From Faecalibacterium sp. UBA1762 (lineage in GTDB: Bacteria; Bacillota; Clostridia; Oscillospirales; Ruminococcaceae), in the NCBI GenBank assembly GCA_002314755.1, contig DCHC01000064.1, forward strand, positions 1 to 59,688: DNA of 59,688 bases. Direction: 5' to 3'. Positions 25,252 through 34,468 of this stretch are shown here, piece by piece; position 1 is the first letter of the stretch; each line of letters begins with the position of its first letter. The position numbers and the translations under genes were made by a program. The notes under the pieces are model-generated. The model was not told where the DNA came from and did not search any database. It was given only the letters and a program-made list of their open reading frames with translations.

Positions 25252-26206
25252 TTTTGTAACTGCCAAAAAAAGGTGGCGCGAAATCTGCAATGATTCTTCT
25301 GTTTATATGCCGATCTACCACAAAGACTGGTACTGGGATGCATGTTGCAGCTCCGCGGATGATTGGAGTGTCATAGTGTACGAAGATGAGAACGCAGTTG
25401 CAGGTTTTCCTTTTCTGCGTTTCAAGAAGCTTTGCCTATGGCGGATAGAAACCCCCTGGGCTGTATCCCGTGGCGGCCCCTGGATCATATATAAAACAGA
25501 TCACCTGTCTGAGGATACAAAGCTGGCTTTAAACGAACATATCCATCAGTATATAATTGATATTCTTCCGCCGTTTGATCACTTTTTTATCAAGTGGTCT
25601 CCCGATTTGCAGATTGGTATATCCTTTCCGGCCAACGGTTTTCGGCTAAACACCTTCTGTAACCATTATCTTGAAAGCATAAGCAGAGAAGACTGTTATC
25701 ACTCTTTATCTGCCTCTCGCCGTCTGCGGGTAAAGAAGGGAGAAAAAGACTATCAAATCGAAGTCAACAATATTGGCGTAGATGCTATTTGTGACTTCTT
25801 TTTTCGCAATTTCGCAAATGAAAATAAACTGCCACTGTATCAAAGATCTCAGATGAAACAGCTGCTGGAGGCGTTATTTGCAACAGACGCCCTAAGAGCG
25901 GTATGCGCCTACAATAACGACGAATTACAGGCTATATCCCTGTTTTTAGTAGATGAACGGTCCGTATATCACCAATTTTGTTCCCACCGAAGGGAGTGCA
26001 AAAACGGTGATTCCCTAATCGTATATAAAGAAATAGAATATACCATGAGTACCGGAAGGAAATTCGATTTTGAGGGAAGCGTCCTTCCAGGGGTGGCTGC
26101 TTTCAATCAGAGCTTTGGTGCGAAACAGGAAACGGTGATTGCACTGGAAAAAATGAGTACAAAGTTTTGTGTTTTTAACAAAATAAAAAAGCTGATAAAC
26201 CCGTGA
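25229..26206 (+). CDS. FemAB/GNAT-like acyltransferase of an exopolysaccharide cluster
   Basis: A 325-residue protein with the double-GNAT look of FemAB relatives. The early part has VYMPIYHKDWYWDACCS and WSVIVYEDENAVAGFPFLRF. A central SLSASRRLRVKKGEKDYQIE strand-helix unit and a C-terminal YHQFCSHRRECKNGDSLIVY then FDFEGSVLPGVAAFNQSFGA match the acyl-donor side of the fold. It overlaps the deacetylase gene by 23 bases, so the two are translationally coupled and probably modify the same glycan. Amino acid or acyl transfer to an amino sugar is inference. Confidence 0.68.
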   Translation: MHQTKRYDFVTAKKRWREICNDSSVYMPIYHKDWYWDACCSSADDWSVIVYEDENAVAGFPFLRFKKLCLWRIETPWAVSRGGPWIIYKTDHLSEDTKLALNEHIHQYIIDILPPFDHFFIKWSPDLQIGISFPANGFRLNTFCNHYLESISREDCYHSLSASRRLRVKKGEKDYQIEVNNIGVDAICDFFFRNFANENKLPLYQRSQMKQLLEALFATDALRAVCAYNNDELQAISLFLVDERSVYHQFCSHRRECKNGDSLIVYKEIEYTMSTGRKFDFEGSVLPGVAAFNQSFGAKQETVIALEKMSTKFCVFNKIKKLINP

Positions 26207-26272
26207 CCTGCATCTTCTGCCTTTTCAAAGGGCCTGTCAATTATTTCTCACAGTAGGGAGTCGCTGAATTCT

Positions 26273-27346
26273 ATGAAATACGCCTTGATTGGCTGCGGAA
26301 GAATTGCTGTTAAGCATTTACAGGCAGCTATGGACAACAAGCTGGATATTGTCGCATTGTGCGATATCAACGCGGAACAAACCGCATCGCTACTGAAGAC
26401 GACCTGCTTTCCGGAATCTGTTTTACAATATACCGACTATTGGAAGATGCTTTCGGAGCATCCGGAAATAGAACTTGTAGCGATCGCAACCGACAGCGGC
26501 CACCACGCCCGTATCGCCTTGGACTGTATCGAAAAAGGTGTCAATGTTATCATAGAAAAACCCATGGCCCTGTCCCTAACAGACGCGAACGAAATCATTC
26601 AAAAAAGCCGTGCGGCAAATGTAAAGGTAACCGTCTGCCACCAAAACCGTTTTAACCTTGCCGCCGCCAAAACCAAAGCCGCTTTATTGGAAAACCGATT
26701 GGGCAAGCTTTCTCACGGTTCCGTCTGTGTCCGATGGAATCGCAATGAAGAATACTACCGACAGGCGGACTGGCGGGGAAAATGGGAAACAGACGGCGGT
26801 TGTCTGTTTAACCAGTGCATTCACGGCATCGACCTGTTTTGCTGGCTAATTCATGATGAGGTCACAGAGGTATACGGCACAACGGCAAAACGCTTTCACA
26901 ACTGTATGGAAGCGGAGGACCTGGGAATGGCCCTTATGAAATTCCGGAATGGCTGTTGTGCCACGCTGGAGGGCACCGTCAATATCTATCCCCAAAATTT
27001 GGAGGAGACCGTTTATCTGTTTGGGGAAAAGGGTACGGTGAAGCTGGGCGGACCCTCCACAAACCGCATAGAAATTTGGAATTTGAAAGAGGAGCCGCAG
27101 AACCGAGGCTATACCGCAGATGCGTGTGAAGAGATTACAGATGTTTACGGAAACGGCCATACACGACTTTATTTGGATATGATAGAGGCAATTGAAACCG
27201 GTAAAGATCCCCTTATTACGCCGGAGGAGGCACGAAAAGCGGTGGAGATCATTCTGGCAATTTATCAAAGCTCAAGAGATGGAAAAGCAGTCGCCCTACC
27301 GTTAAAATCCGGCTGCTCCGCTGATTATAAAGGAATGCTTGATTGA
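26273..27346 (+). CDS. WlbA/WbpB-like UDP-GlcNAcA 3-dehydrogenase (Gfo/Idh/MocA family)
   Basis: A 357-residue NAD-dependent oxidoreductase. The Rossmann motif YALIGCGRIAVKHLQAA is at the N-terminus. EKPMALSLTDA is the family's catalytic Lys-Pro block near residue 97, and VTVCHQNRFNLAAAKTK with GGCLFNQCIHGIDLFCWL bears the active-site His/Asp region. The pattern is that of WlbA/WbpB, which oxidises C3 of UDP-GlcNAc uronic acid. GGGAG lies 11 bases before the ATG. The aminotransferase gene overlaps or abuts its end, and the acetyltransferase is upstream, together giving a three-step route. The UDP-GlcNAc 6-dehydrogenase that would supply the substrate is not in the window. Confidence 0.85.
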   Translation: MKYALIGCGRIAVKHLQAAMDNKLDIVALCDINAEQTASLLKTTCFPESVLQYTDYWKMLSEHPEIELVAIATDSGHHARIALDCIEKGVNVIIEKPMALSLTDANEIIQKSRAANVKVTVCHQNRFNLAAAKTKAALLENRLGKLSHGSVCVRWNRNEEYYRQADWRGKWETDGGCLFNQCIHGIDLFCWLIHDEVTEVYGTTAKRFHNCMEAEDLGMALMKFRNGCCATLEGTVNIYPQNLEETVYLFGEKGTVKLGGPSTNRIEIWNLKEEPQNRGYTADACEEITDVYGNGHTRLYLDMIEAIETGKDPLITPEEARKAVEIILAIYQSSRDGKAVALPLKSGCSADYKGMLD

Positions 27347-27347
27347 T

Positions 27348-28484
27348 ATGAAGTTCAGAGATTTATCACGGCAATATCAACGGTTAAAACCGGAGATCGA
27401 CAGCCAAATCACGCAGGTGATTTCCGACACAGGTTTTATCCTGGGTGAAAAAGTTCGCACATTGGAATCTTCTCTGGCGGACTATGTGGGTCGAAAATAC
27501 TGCATTGGAACCGGAACCGGCACCGATGCATTGGTGTTGGCCCTGATGGCAATGGGAATTCATGAAGGCGACGCCGTTTTTGTTCCGGATTTTACCTATA
27601 TTGCCTCTGCGTCCGCAATTGTCCGGGTAAATGCGCACCCTGTATTTGTTGATATCGAACAAAAAACCTTCAACATTTCCTGTTCAGACCTGCAAATGAA
27701 AATTGAGCGTGTTCTTTCGGAGGGCACCTACCGACCCAGGGCAATTATTTCGGTTGATATGTTCGGGTTGTGCGCCAATTATGATGCTTTGGAAAAGTTG
27801 GCTGAAAAATATCAACTTACCCTGATCGAGGATGCCGCCCAGGGACTGGGCAGCTCGTTAAACGGCAGGATGGCAGGTTGCTTTGGCGATATCGCCTGCA
27901 CCTCGTTTTTTCCCTCAAAGCCGCTTGGCTGTTATGGGGACGGCGGCGCAGTTTTTACGGATGACGAAGCCGTCAAGAACCGCGTTCAGTCGCTCCGTAC
28001 CAACGGCAGATCCTTGCAGGATAAGTATGACAATGTCGAAATCGGATTGAATTCCCGGCTGGATACCTTACAGGCGGGTGTTCTGCTTGCAAAATTGGGG
28101 CCTTTTCAACAGTATGAGCTATCGGCAGTGAACGCCGCAGCGGCGCGGTATTCCGGACTGCTTGCCGATATCATCGAGACACCTACTGTTCCGAAGGGAT
28201 ACTTTTCCAACCGAGCACAGTACACCGTTCTGCTGAAAGATGCGAAGGAACGAAGCCGCATCATATCCGGATTAAAGGAAAAGGGCATTCCCACCGTCAT
28301 TTATTATCCCAGAGGACTGCACGAACAAAAATGCTTTTCTTACCTGAACCCCCCCAAGGATGACTGTCCCGTCACCGATTTTGTAAAAGAAAGATGCTTA
28401 AGCTTGCCACTTCATCCGTATATCACCGCCGAGGAGCAGGACCTGGTATGCTCAACCGTCCGAGATGTGCTGACTAAAAACTAA
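27348..28484 (+). CDS. WlbC/WbpE-like DegT family sugar aminotransferase
   Basis: A PLP-dependent aminotransferase of the DegT/DnrJ/EryC1/StrS family, 378 residues from ATG 27348 or 381 from an upstream TTG at 27339. AGGA is poorly spaced for both starts. PLP site features are visible: CIGTGTGTDALVLALMA near residue 50, LIEDAAQGLGSSLNG near 160, and the Schiff-base lysine in TSFFPSKPLGCYGDGGA near 187. NSRLDTLQAGVLLAKL follows as in WbpE. It would transaminate the 3-keto sugar made by the preceding dehydrogenase, using glutamate. The start lies within a few bases of the WlbA-like stop, indicating coupled translation. Confidence 0.87.
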   Translation: MKFRDLSRQYQRLKPEIDSQITQVISDTGFILGEKVRTLESSLADYVGRKYCIGTGTGTDALVLALMAMGIHEGDAVFVPDFTYIASASAIVRVNAHPVFVDIEQKTFNISCSDLQMKIERVLSEGTYRPRAIISVDMFGLCANYDALEKLAEKYQLTLIEDAAQGLGSSLNGRMAGCFGDIACTSFFPSKPLGCYGDGGAVFTDDEAVKNRVQSLRTNGRSLQDKYDNVEIGLNSRLDTLQAGVLLAKLGPFQQYELSAVNAAAARYSGLLADIIETPTVPKGYFSNRAQYTVLLKDAKERSRIISGLKEKGIPTVIYYPRGLHEQKCFSYLNPPKDDCPVTDFVKERCLSLPLHPYITAEEQDLVCSTVRDVLTKN

Positions 28485-28502
28485 TTTGATGGATATTTCG
28501 AT

Positions 28503-29318
28503 ATGTTTAGTGTAGTAATACCGGCATACAATGCCGAAAAGACAGTAGAAGAATGTCTGAAATCCGTTTTTAGCCAAACCGCATTTGCATTGGTAGAAGA
28601 AATTATTGTTGTGGATGACGGTTCCGATGACCGGACTGCCAATCTGGTTGAGGCTTTTGCCCACAAACAGCCTATGGGACAGCTTATCCGACTGATAAGG
28701 CAGAAAAACCTTGGGGCAGCCTATGCCAGAAACCGCGCAATCCGAATGGCAAAAGCAGAGTGGATTGCTTTGCTGGATTCGGATGATATTTGGCTGGAAA
28801 AAAAGCTGGAAATACAAAGTCAGACCATAGTCAGCACCCCCAACCTTGTCTTTTTGGGCGCACAGTATCCGCTGAGAATCCTCTTGAAAAGCTATACCGG
28901 TCTGAAAAAGCTTTCCCCGACAGAACTGTGTCTTCGGAACATGCCACCCCCTTCGACGGTTGTTTTTAAAAGAGAAAGCGGCCTTGCTTTGGGACTGTAT
29001 AACCCCGAAATGCGGTATGGGGAAGATTTAAATTTTCACCAAAAGTTTTTTCAATATGACAGTTTTTACGTCGCGGCGGAGGAACTGATCCGGGCGGGCA
29101 TTCATAAAGACTATCAGGAGCAAAAAGGAATGTCCCGTAACCTTTCGCAGATGTACAAGGGAAGAAACACGAATATCCGGGAGCTGTGCGCAATGGGCTA
29201 TCTGCCTGAAAACAGGATGATTTGTCTGTTGGTTTTCAGTTTTTTGAAACATCTACGGAAACTGCTGCTCTGCACATACAAAAAATACAAATACAAAGAT
29301 GATGAAATTATTCGTTAA
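28503..29318 (+). CDS. GT2 family glycosyltransferase
   Basis: A 271-residue GT-A glycosyltransferase. It has the family N-terminus MFSVVIPAYNAEKTVEECL, the nucleotide-binding IIVVDDGSDDRT near residue 37, NLGAAYARNRAIRMA, and the metal-binding LLDSDDIWLEKK near residue 97. The C-terminal third is short and without membrane segments, so it is a soluble transferase at the inner membrane face. Its ribosome binding site is weak. The stop overlaps the flippase start by 20 bases. It probably adds one residue of the repeat unit. Confidence 0.88.
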   Translation: MFSVVIPAYNAEKTVEECLKSVFSQTAFALVEEIIVVDDGSDDRTANLVEAFAHKQPMGQLIRLIRQKNLGAAYARNRAIRMAKAEWIALLDSDDIWLEKKLEIQSQTIVSTPNLVFLGAQYPLRILLKSYTGLKKLSPTELCLRNMPPPSTVVFKRESGLALGLYNPEMRYGEDLNFHQKFFQYDSFYVAAEELIRAGIHKDYQEQKGMSRNLSQMYKGRNTNIRELCAMGYLPENRMICLLVFSFLKHLRKLLLCTYKKYKYKDDEIIR

Positions 29319-30657
29319 ATTGAAAAACCTACTGGTAAAAAGCGACTACGAAAAAAATATAGCTGTTCTGTCCGTCGGCGCCGTTTTCGCAAGAGGCATT
29401 GCTGTCCTCACCACACCGATTCTTTCCCGCATATACGACCCCAATGTCTTTGGTGATTTTGCAGTGCTGTCCTCCGGTTACAAAATCATCGGGACCGTTT
29501 CCACCCTTGGCATGATGACACTGATTATGGTTGCTCAAAATGATGAGGAGGCAAAAGGAGTCTGCCGGACGCTGTTGAAGGCTGCGCTGGTCATTTCTGC
29601 TGTATCGGGCACGCTTTTGGTTGTATTGCAAACCGAATTTTCATTCTTCAGCCTGTCCGTTCCCTACTCTCTTGGATGCGTTTTTATCCTTCTACTTGTC
29701 ATTTCTGACACTCTTCTGAACGTAAGCTATGCCTATGCAAACCGGCTTAAAAAGTACAGGATCATCGTATATGCCCCTGTTGTCAACGCGGCGGTAACCG
29801 CAGCTACCTCTCTGCTTTTCGGTTATTTGAACTTGAAAACCGCAGGATATGCCACTGCCGTCATTCTGGCTTCTGTGTCAGAGGCGATTTTTATTCTGTT
29901 GTTTGCCAATCCCTTTCTGGGAGTGCTGGAGTCTAAGTATTCTTTTGCACATATCCTTAGGCGAAACCGCGTATTTCCAAGGGTTCAGCTGCCTGCAAAC
30001 CTGATCGGCACCTTAAGCGACCAACTGCCGATCACACTCATCTGCGGTTTGTTCGGAAATATGCTGCTTGGTTTCTATACAATGTGTCAAAAGGTATTGC
30101 TACTGCCTATAAACCTAATTGCAATGCCTTTTAACCGGGTATATCTGCAGGAAGCAAGCGAAAAGGTCAACCGCAATGAGGATATCGGTCCCTTTTCTTT
30201 TCAAATCACAAAAGCCTGCGCCAGACTGGTTCTTATACCGATCCTATTGCTGATTGTGTGCGGGCAGGCGCTTTTTCCCATCGCTTTTGGCAATGCGTGG
30301 CTGGAGGCCGGACAACTGATCTCCGCAGTGGCTGTTGCCGGGGTCGCTGATATCCTTGACAATTGTCTGTCAAACCGTTTTGTTCTCATCAACCGACACT
30401 TGTACGGTTTCATTTTCTCCGGTATCCGTCTGGCGGTCAGCATCTCCGCGCTGTATATCAGTTGGCGGATATGGCATGATTACTACTGGACTCTGCTGCT
30501 TTTTTCTGTCTGCAAGTCCGTTGTTACATTTGCCGATATTACCCTGTATTTTCATAAAATCGGGATAAAGAAACGAAAAACGGTCAGCTTCAACCTATTT
30601 TACTTTATTCTACCGACCGTGTTAGCCGTTCTTTTAAAAAGATTTCACCGGATTTAG
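29299..30657 (+). CDS. Wzx-type polysaccharide flippase
   Basis: A 452-residue membrane protein of the MOP (PST) superfamily with about 12-14 hydrophobic segments. The N-terminal VGAVFARGIAVLTTPILSRI and YDPNVFGDFAVLSS are the family signature of lipid-linked oligosaccharide translocases. A full-length middle region (LPANLIGTLSDQLPITLICG, LLGFYTMCQKVLLLPINLIA) is present, unlike the two decayed flippase copies elsewhere in the window. It would carry undecaprenol-linked repeat units to the outer face. It overlaps the GT2 gene, so the pair is coupled. Confidence 0.86.
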   Translation: MMKLFVKLKNLLVKSDYEKNIAVLSVGAVFARGIAVLTTPILSRIYDPNVFGDFAVLSSGYKIIGTVSTLGMMTLIMVAQNDEEAKGVCRTLLKAALVISAVSGTLLVVLQTEFSFFSLSVPYSLGCVFILLLVISDTLLNVSYAYANRLKKYRIIVYAPVVNAAVTAATSLLFGYLNLKTAGYATAVILASVSEAIFILLFANPFLGVLESKYSFAHILRRNRVFPRVQLPANLIGTLSDQLPITLICGLFGNMLLGFYTMCQKVLLLPINLIAMPFNRVYLQEASEKVNRNEDIGPFSFQITKACARLVLIPILLLIVCGQALFPIAFGNAWLEAGQLISAVAVAGVADILDNCLSNRFVLINRHLYGFIFSGIRLAVSISALYISWRIWHDYYWTLLLFSVCKSVVTFADITLYFHKIGIKKRKTVSFNLFYFILPTVLAVLLKRFHRI

Positions 30658-30694
30658 CCGTTTCGTTTATTAGCGCAGTTAAAGGAAAAGTAAA

Positions 30695-31939
30695 ATGAAA
30701 ACAGAAAACATGAAAAACAAATTGATCTCTTTTACAGCTTACCTGATTATCGCGGATGTGTTTTTTCAAATTTTGATTGTTGAAGCGCAGCTGATGCTGT
30801 CCGGTCAGTTGCTGATCACCAACAGAATGATCCTGGCAGTGATTCTTTTTCTGATCGCGTTAAATTTTCTACTGCTTCCTGTTAATAAAAATCTTCGCAA
30901 ATTCAAAAGCATCATAACCGTCCTCCTTCTGGAAACAGCCGTACTTCTTCCGGTTATTTCTCTCATAAACACCGGTAGCCTTCAAAACTGGTTTTATATT
31001 GCCAGCAGAGACCGACTCTTTTTGGTCTTTACTCTTTTCTTTATCGTTTTCAGAGAGCAGCTTGATTTTCGAAAGATACTTGCCGCTATTTTTTTGATTG
31101 CAGTCATAAACTGCATTATCTGCGTCATACAGTACCAATTCAATTCCGTGCTATATACATACTTCTACTATCCGGATGGGGAGGGCATCTTTAACGGGCT
31201 GAATTTTATACCGTCACCAAATCACCAGTTTCGCAGCGTCGGCACCTTAAGCAGCGGGTATGAATGCGGTACCCTACTGAATTTTGCGCTGGTTTATGCG
31301 CTATACCAATTGGAAAAACAGAAAAGAACTGTGTGGAAGGCCGTCTATTTCGGTGTAATCCTTCTTCTGTTATTTGGCATCTACACGACCTTTACAAGAA
31401 ATATTTACCTGATGACAATCTATCTTGTCGGTATGTATGTCTTTCTACGGCTGCCTTTTCCAAAAAAGTTTAAATCTGTTGTTTGTAAATTTCTGCCTAT
31501 TGCCTTTTTTTCCTTGTTCTGTATAGGCTTTGCAATCTCCTCCGATATCCAAATCGGCGCTACTCCGATGGGTATTTTATCCACTTTATCTCTTTCCATG
31601 CGTATGGATGAATGGGCAGAGGCCTTCCGCACCTTTACAGCAGACCCAACCCGACTTGTCATCGGATTTGCGCAGAGCCAGAACACAGGCATAATAAACG
31701 ATAATATCTATATCAACACTGTGTACTCATCCGGCTTGATCGGTTTGGCTTTATACGGATATTATTGGCTTACTCTGACACACCGGTTGTATCGGACAGC
31801 CGATCATCACAAACTGTTTCTGTGCTTTTTTGTATATACATCCTCCATCTTTGCGGTGGGTATCGGCAACATTCTCAGCAGCGGGTACGCACTGCTGGCT
31901 TTCTCCATTCCTCACGCCATGTTGATGAAAGAGGCTTGA
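30695..31939 (+). CDS. Wzy-like polysaccharide polymerase/O-antigen ligase family membrane protein
   Basis: A 414-residue protein with about ten hydrophobic segments and one larger extracytoplasmic loop near residues 150-190 (SPNHQFRSVGTLSSGYECGT). The layout, DRLFLVFTLFFIV early and a late NDNIYINTVYSSGLIGLALY, matches the O-antigen ligase/polymerase superfamily, which is poorly conserved. AAAGGAAAAG precedes the ATG. Next to the flippase it is best read as the Wzy that polymerises the repeat unit. Confidence 0.75.
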   Translation: MKTENMKNKLISFTAYLIIADVFFQILIVEAQLMLSGQLLITNRMILAVILFLIALNFLLLPVNKNLRKFKSIITVLLLETAVLLPVISLINTGSLQNWFYIASRDRLFLVFTLFFIVFREQLDFRKILAAIFLIAVINCIICVIQYQFNSVLYTYFYYPDGEGIFNGLNFIPSPNHQFRSVGTLSSGYECGTLLNFALVYALYQLEKQKRTVWKAVYFGVILLLLFGIYTTFTRNIYLMTIYLVGMYVFLRLPFPKKFKSVVCKFLPIAFFSLFCIGFAISSDIQIGATPMGILSTLSLSMRMDEWAEAFRTFTADPTRLVIGFAQSQNTGIINDNIYINTVYSSGLIGLALYGYYWLTLTHRLYRTADHHKLFLCFFVYTSSIFAVGIGNILSSGYALLAFSIPHAMLMKEA

Positions 31940-31940
31940 A

Positions 31941-32957
31941 ATGTCAAAAAAGATACTGTTAATCGCTCCGATTTTCTTTTCTTACTACAAAGAAATGATA
32001 AAAGAACTGAAGCAGATGGGGTACGAAGCGGATTACATCTGTGACGCTCCAAGCAATTCTAATATATCTAAGGCGATTGGGCGCATTGACAAAAATCTGA
32101 TCAAAGTCTCAACCCGGAAATACTATGATAAAAAGGTTTTACCGGCTATCCGGGGCAAAAAATACAATGATGTTCTTATTGTGGGCGGTATGACCTTTGC
32201 CTTTACCCCAGAGATGATCAAAAAGCTCAAAGAAATGAATCCGCAGGCCAGATTCACCATGTATCAGTGGGATTCCGAAAAAAATCTGCCGTATTCAACC
32301 GGTATTCATCCCTTTATGGATCAGCTCTATTCCTTTGATCCGGCAGACTGTGAAAAAAGGGCAACATATAAATTTTTACCCCTGTTCTACACCGAATTGT
32401 ATGAAAAAATCGGGTCAGGAAAGTCCTGTCATTATCAGTATGACTGTTCCTACATAGGTACTGCCCACCCTCAGAAATTTCAAGATGTCAATGCCATGGC
32501 AAAGGCACTAAGAGAGATTCTGCCCCGCCAGTTTATCTATCACTATATGCCCTCAAGGCTGAAATTCTACTACCACAAGCTATTTAACCCAGAGTTTAAA
32601 AACGCGAAAATGAGCGATTTTGAGACTGCTGCCGTACCCGCAGACGAGGTAATCCAGATTTTTAAAAACTCGGCGTGTATTCTTGACGCGCCGCAAAAGG
32701 GTCAAACCGGTCTTACCATCAGAACCTTTGAATGCCTTGGCGCAAAAAGGAAAATGATTACAACCAACAAGGACATTGCTCGTTACGACTTCTATAACGA
32801 TTCCAATATTTATGTCTTTGACGGTTCCATTGATACCGACAATCGGTTTTTTCATTCTCCGTATGTTGATGTTTCTGAGGGTATCTACCAAAAATATTCA
32901 CTCCGCGCGTGGTTGAAAAATATGCTGCAGGGGGAAGATCAGAATTGGGAATTTTAG
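31941..32957 (+). CDS. Glycosyltransferase (CgeB/LPS-biosynthesis type)
   Basis: A 338-residue cytoplasmic GT-B-like protein. The first part has KILLIAPIFFSYYKEMIKEL, the middle has MYQWDSEKNLPYSTGIHPFM and YDCSYIGTAHPQKF, and the donor-site region reads NSACILDAPQKGQTGLTIRT then FECLGAKRKMITTNKDIARY. This is the pattern of polysaccharide-cluster proteins related to CgeB glycosyltransferases. AGAGG precedes the ATG, one base after the polymerase stop. It is the last intact gene of the cluster; a truncated epimerase overlaps its end. Confidence 0.72.
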   Translation: MSKKILLIAPIFFSYYKEMIKELKQMGYEADYICDAPSNSNISKAIGRIDKNLIKVSTRKYYDKKVLPAIRGKKYNDVLIVGGMTFAFTPEMIKKLKEMNPQARFTMYQWDSEKNLPYSTGIHPFMDQLYSFDPADCEKRATYKFLPLFYTELYEKIGSGKSCHYQYDCSYIGTAHPQKFQDVNAMAKALREILPRQFIYHYMPSRLKFYYHKLFNPEFKNAKMSDFETAAVPADEVIQIFKNSACILDAPQKGQTGLTIRTFECLGAKRKMITTNKDIARYDFYNDSNIYVFDGSIDTDNRFFHSPYVDVSEGIYQKYSLRAWLKNMLQGEDQNWEF

Positions 32958-33007
32958 TAACAGGCGCAAACAGCTATCTTGGTACCGGAATGGTTAAAGA
33001 AATCTGA
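32945..33007 (+). pseudogene. NAD-dependent sugar epimerase/dehydratase, first 20 codons only
   Basis: From TTG 32945, overlapping the end of the glycosyltransferase gene and preceded by GGGGGAAG, the reading frame gives LGILVTGANSYLGTGMVKEI then a stop. LVTGANSYLG is the Rossmann nucleotide-binding start of SDR-type epimerases, very often the next gene in such clusters. The stop codon TGA overlaps the first bases of the IS element, so insertion or later deletion removed the rest of the gene. No continuation is found beyond the element. Confidence 0.75.
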
Positions 33008-33024
33008 AAGGGGCTATAGCAAAA
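33007..33024. repeat. Left terminal inverted repeat of IS1182-like element
   Basis: AAAGGGGCTATAGCAAAA; matches the complement of 34335-34352 at 17 of 18 positions. Confidence 0.85.
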
Positions 33025-33119
33025 AGCAGCCCATAAAAAAGAGAAAAGCCCTGGTGCTGTAGCAGAAAAAACTGCAAAAAACAGTCGCCAGGGGCTTTCT
33101 ATTTTGGTATAATTATTCT

Positions 33120-34270
33120 GTGAAAACAACATATATCGATGATTATTATCGCACATTTGACCGGAATGTGCAACTGTTAATAGATGAAAGTTTCGCAGAA
33201 AAAGTAATCCCTGCAGACGACAGTGTGCGGCTCTTAGATGGAATCGTAGAGGAGATGGATTTGAGTGCGTTGTACAGAGCATATGAACGCCACGGCCGTC
33301 CGGCCGCGACAGCTCCATCCACAATGTTGAAAAAAGCTGAAAGAAATAGGAGAGATTCGGTATGAGCATTTGTTCATAGACGGGACAAAAATAGAAGCCA
33401 ATGCAAATAAATACAGCTTTGTGTGGAAGAAAAGCACAACTAAATACGAAAGTCGGACAATAGAAAAACCGGAAAAACTAACAAAAGAGCTAAGTGAAAA
33501 GTACGGAATATGGGAAACGGAATGTTTGCAATCAGAGCTTGAAAAACGGATGACGGTTCCGTATGTTCACGGTCGTGGTCATAAAAAGAGCGAATTGCAG
33601 CGAGATATTGAGTAGCTGCGGGAATTGCAAAGCAAGAAAACCAAATATGCAGCTTATCAGGATACATTCCAAGGTCGTAACAGCTTTTCCAAAACAGACC
33701 CGGATGCAACCTTTATGCACATGACGGAAGATCACATGCGAAACGCGCAGCTGAAACCGGGTTACAATATCCAATTCGGCATAGAGGGCGAGTATATAAC
33801 AGGAGTAACCGTGTCATCCAAGCGCAGCGATCAACTGACACTGATACCTTTTATGGAAAAGTTAAGAAGCAACCGGATTGAGTATGAAGATGTTACCGCT
33901 GACGCCGGATATGAAAGTGAAGAGAACTACAGTTACTTTGAGGGCATCCCGACAGAATGCTATATAAAGCCGCAAAACCACGAACGAAGCAAAACAAAGA
34001 AGTACAAGAGCAATATGACGCTTCTGGAGAATATGGCCTACGATGAGGCATTAGATGAATATGCCTGTCAAGCCGGTCGAAAGCTTCAAGTATCCAAAAA
34101 ATTCATTGCACAAAGAGCAGCGTCACCGGAAAGAATAACGAGTGAAAAAGGTATTCTGTTGCGCATGAACCGCTCGATTCAGCTAGAAGGAGCTTTTGGC
34201 GTTATTAAACAGGACTACAATTTCAGACAGTTTTTGCTGCGTGGAAACAGAAAAGTAACTTCAGAAATTA
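33120..34270 (+). pseudogene. IS1182 family transposase, broken
   Basis: The DDE transposase is split. Codons from GTG 33120 give YIDDYYRTFDRNVQLLIDES and end at TAPSTMLKK. There the frame jumps into KLKEIGEIRYEHLFIDGTKI, joining the N-terminal part directly to the first catalytic Asp block, so about a hundred codons appear deleted. A TAG at 33613 interrupts the frame before LRELQSKKTKYAAYQDTF. The downstream block has DVTADAGYESEENYSYF (second Asp) and the C-terminal Glu region RSIQLEGAFGVIKQDYNFRQ. The normal C-terminal tail is missing. It is not functional. Confidence 0.87.
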
Positions 34271-34308
34271 TGTTGGTTAAATCTTATTCAAACAGTAAAA
34301 ATTCGTGT

Positions 34309-34353
34309 AAAAAGGGCTGTAGCAAAATTTTTCATTTTGCTACAGCCCCTTTT
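34309..34353 (-). terminator. Hairpin at the IS right end, terminator for tRNA-Ala
   Basis: AAAAAGGGCTGTAGCAAAA pairs with TTTTGCTACAGCCCCTTTT around a short loop, giving a long stem with a T-run on the minus strand, starting 5 bases past the tRNA 3' end. Confidence 0.7.
34335..34352. repeat. Right terminal inverted repeat of IS1182-like element
   Basis: TTTTGCTACAGCCCCTTT, the inverted partner of 33007-33024. A second inverted copy of this end lies just inside at 34309-34328. Confidence 0.85.
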
Positions 34354-34357
34354 GTTT

Positions 34358-34433
<76 letters not shown>

Positions 34434-34468
34434 AAGTATTCTGTTTGCGCACCGCTGAGTACTTGGTT

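Larger units (their letters stand above)
33007..34353 (+). mobile_element. Decayed IS1182-family insertion sequence
   Basis: The element is bounded by near-identical terminal inverted repeats, carries the remains of one transposase gene and is about 1.35 kb, shorter than usual for the family. The left end cuts a sugar epimerase gene; the right end stops 5 bases from the 3' end of tRNA-Ala. An internal hairpin near 33040-33098 (AAGCCCTGG with CCAGGGGCTT) can stop transcription entering from the left. No clear target duplication was seen. Confidence 0.85.
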
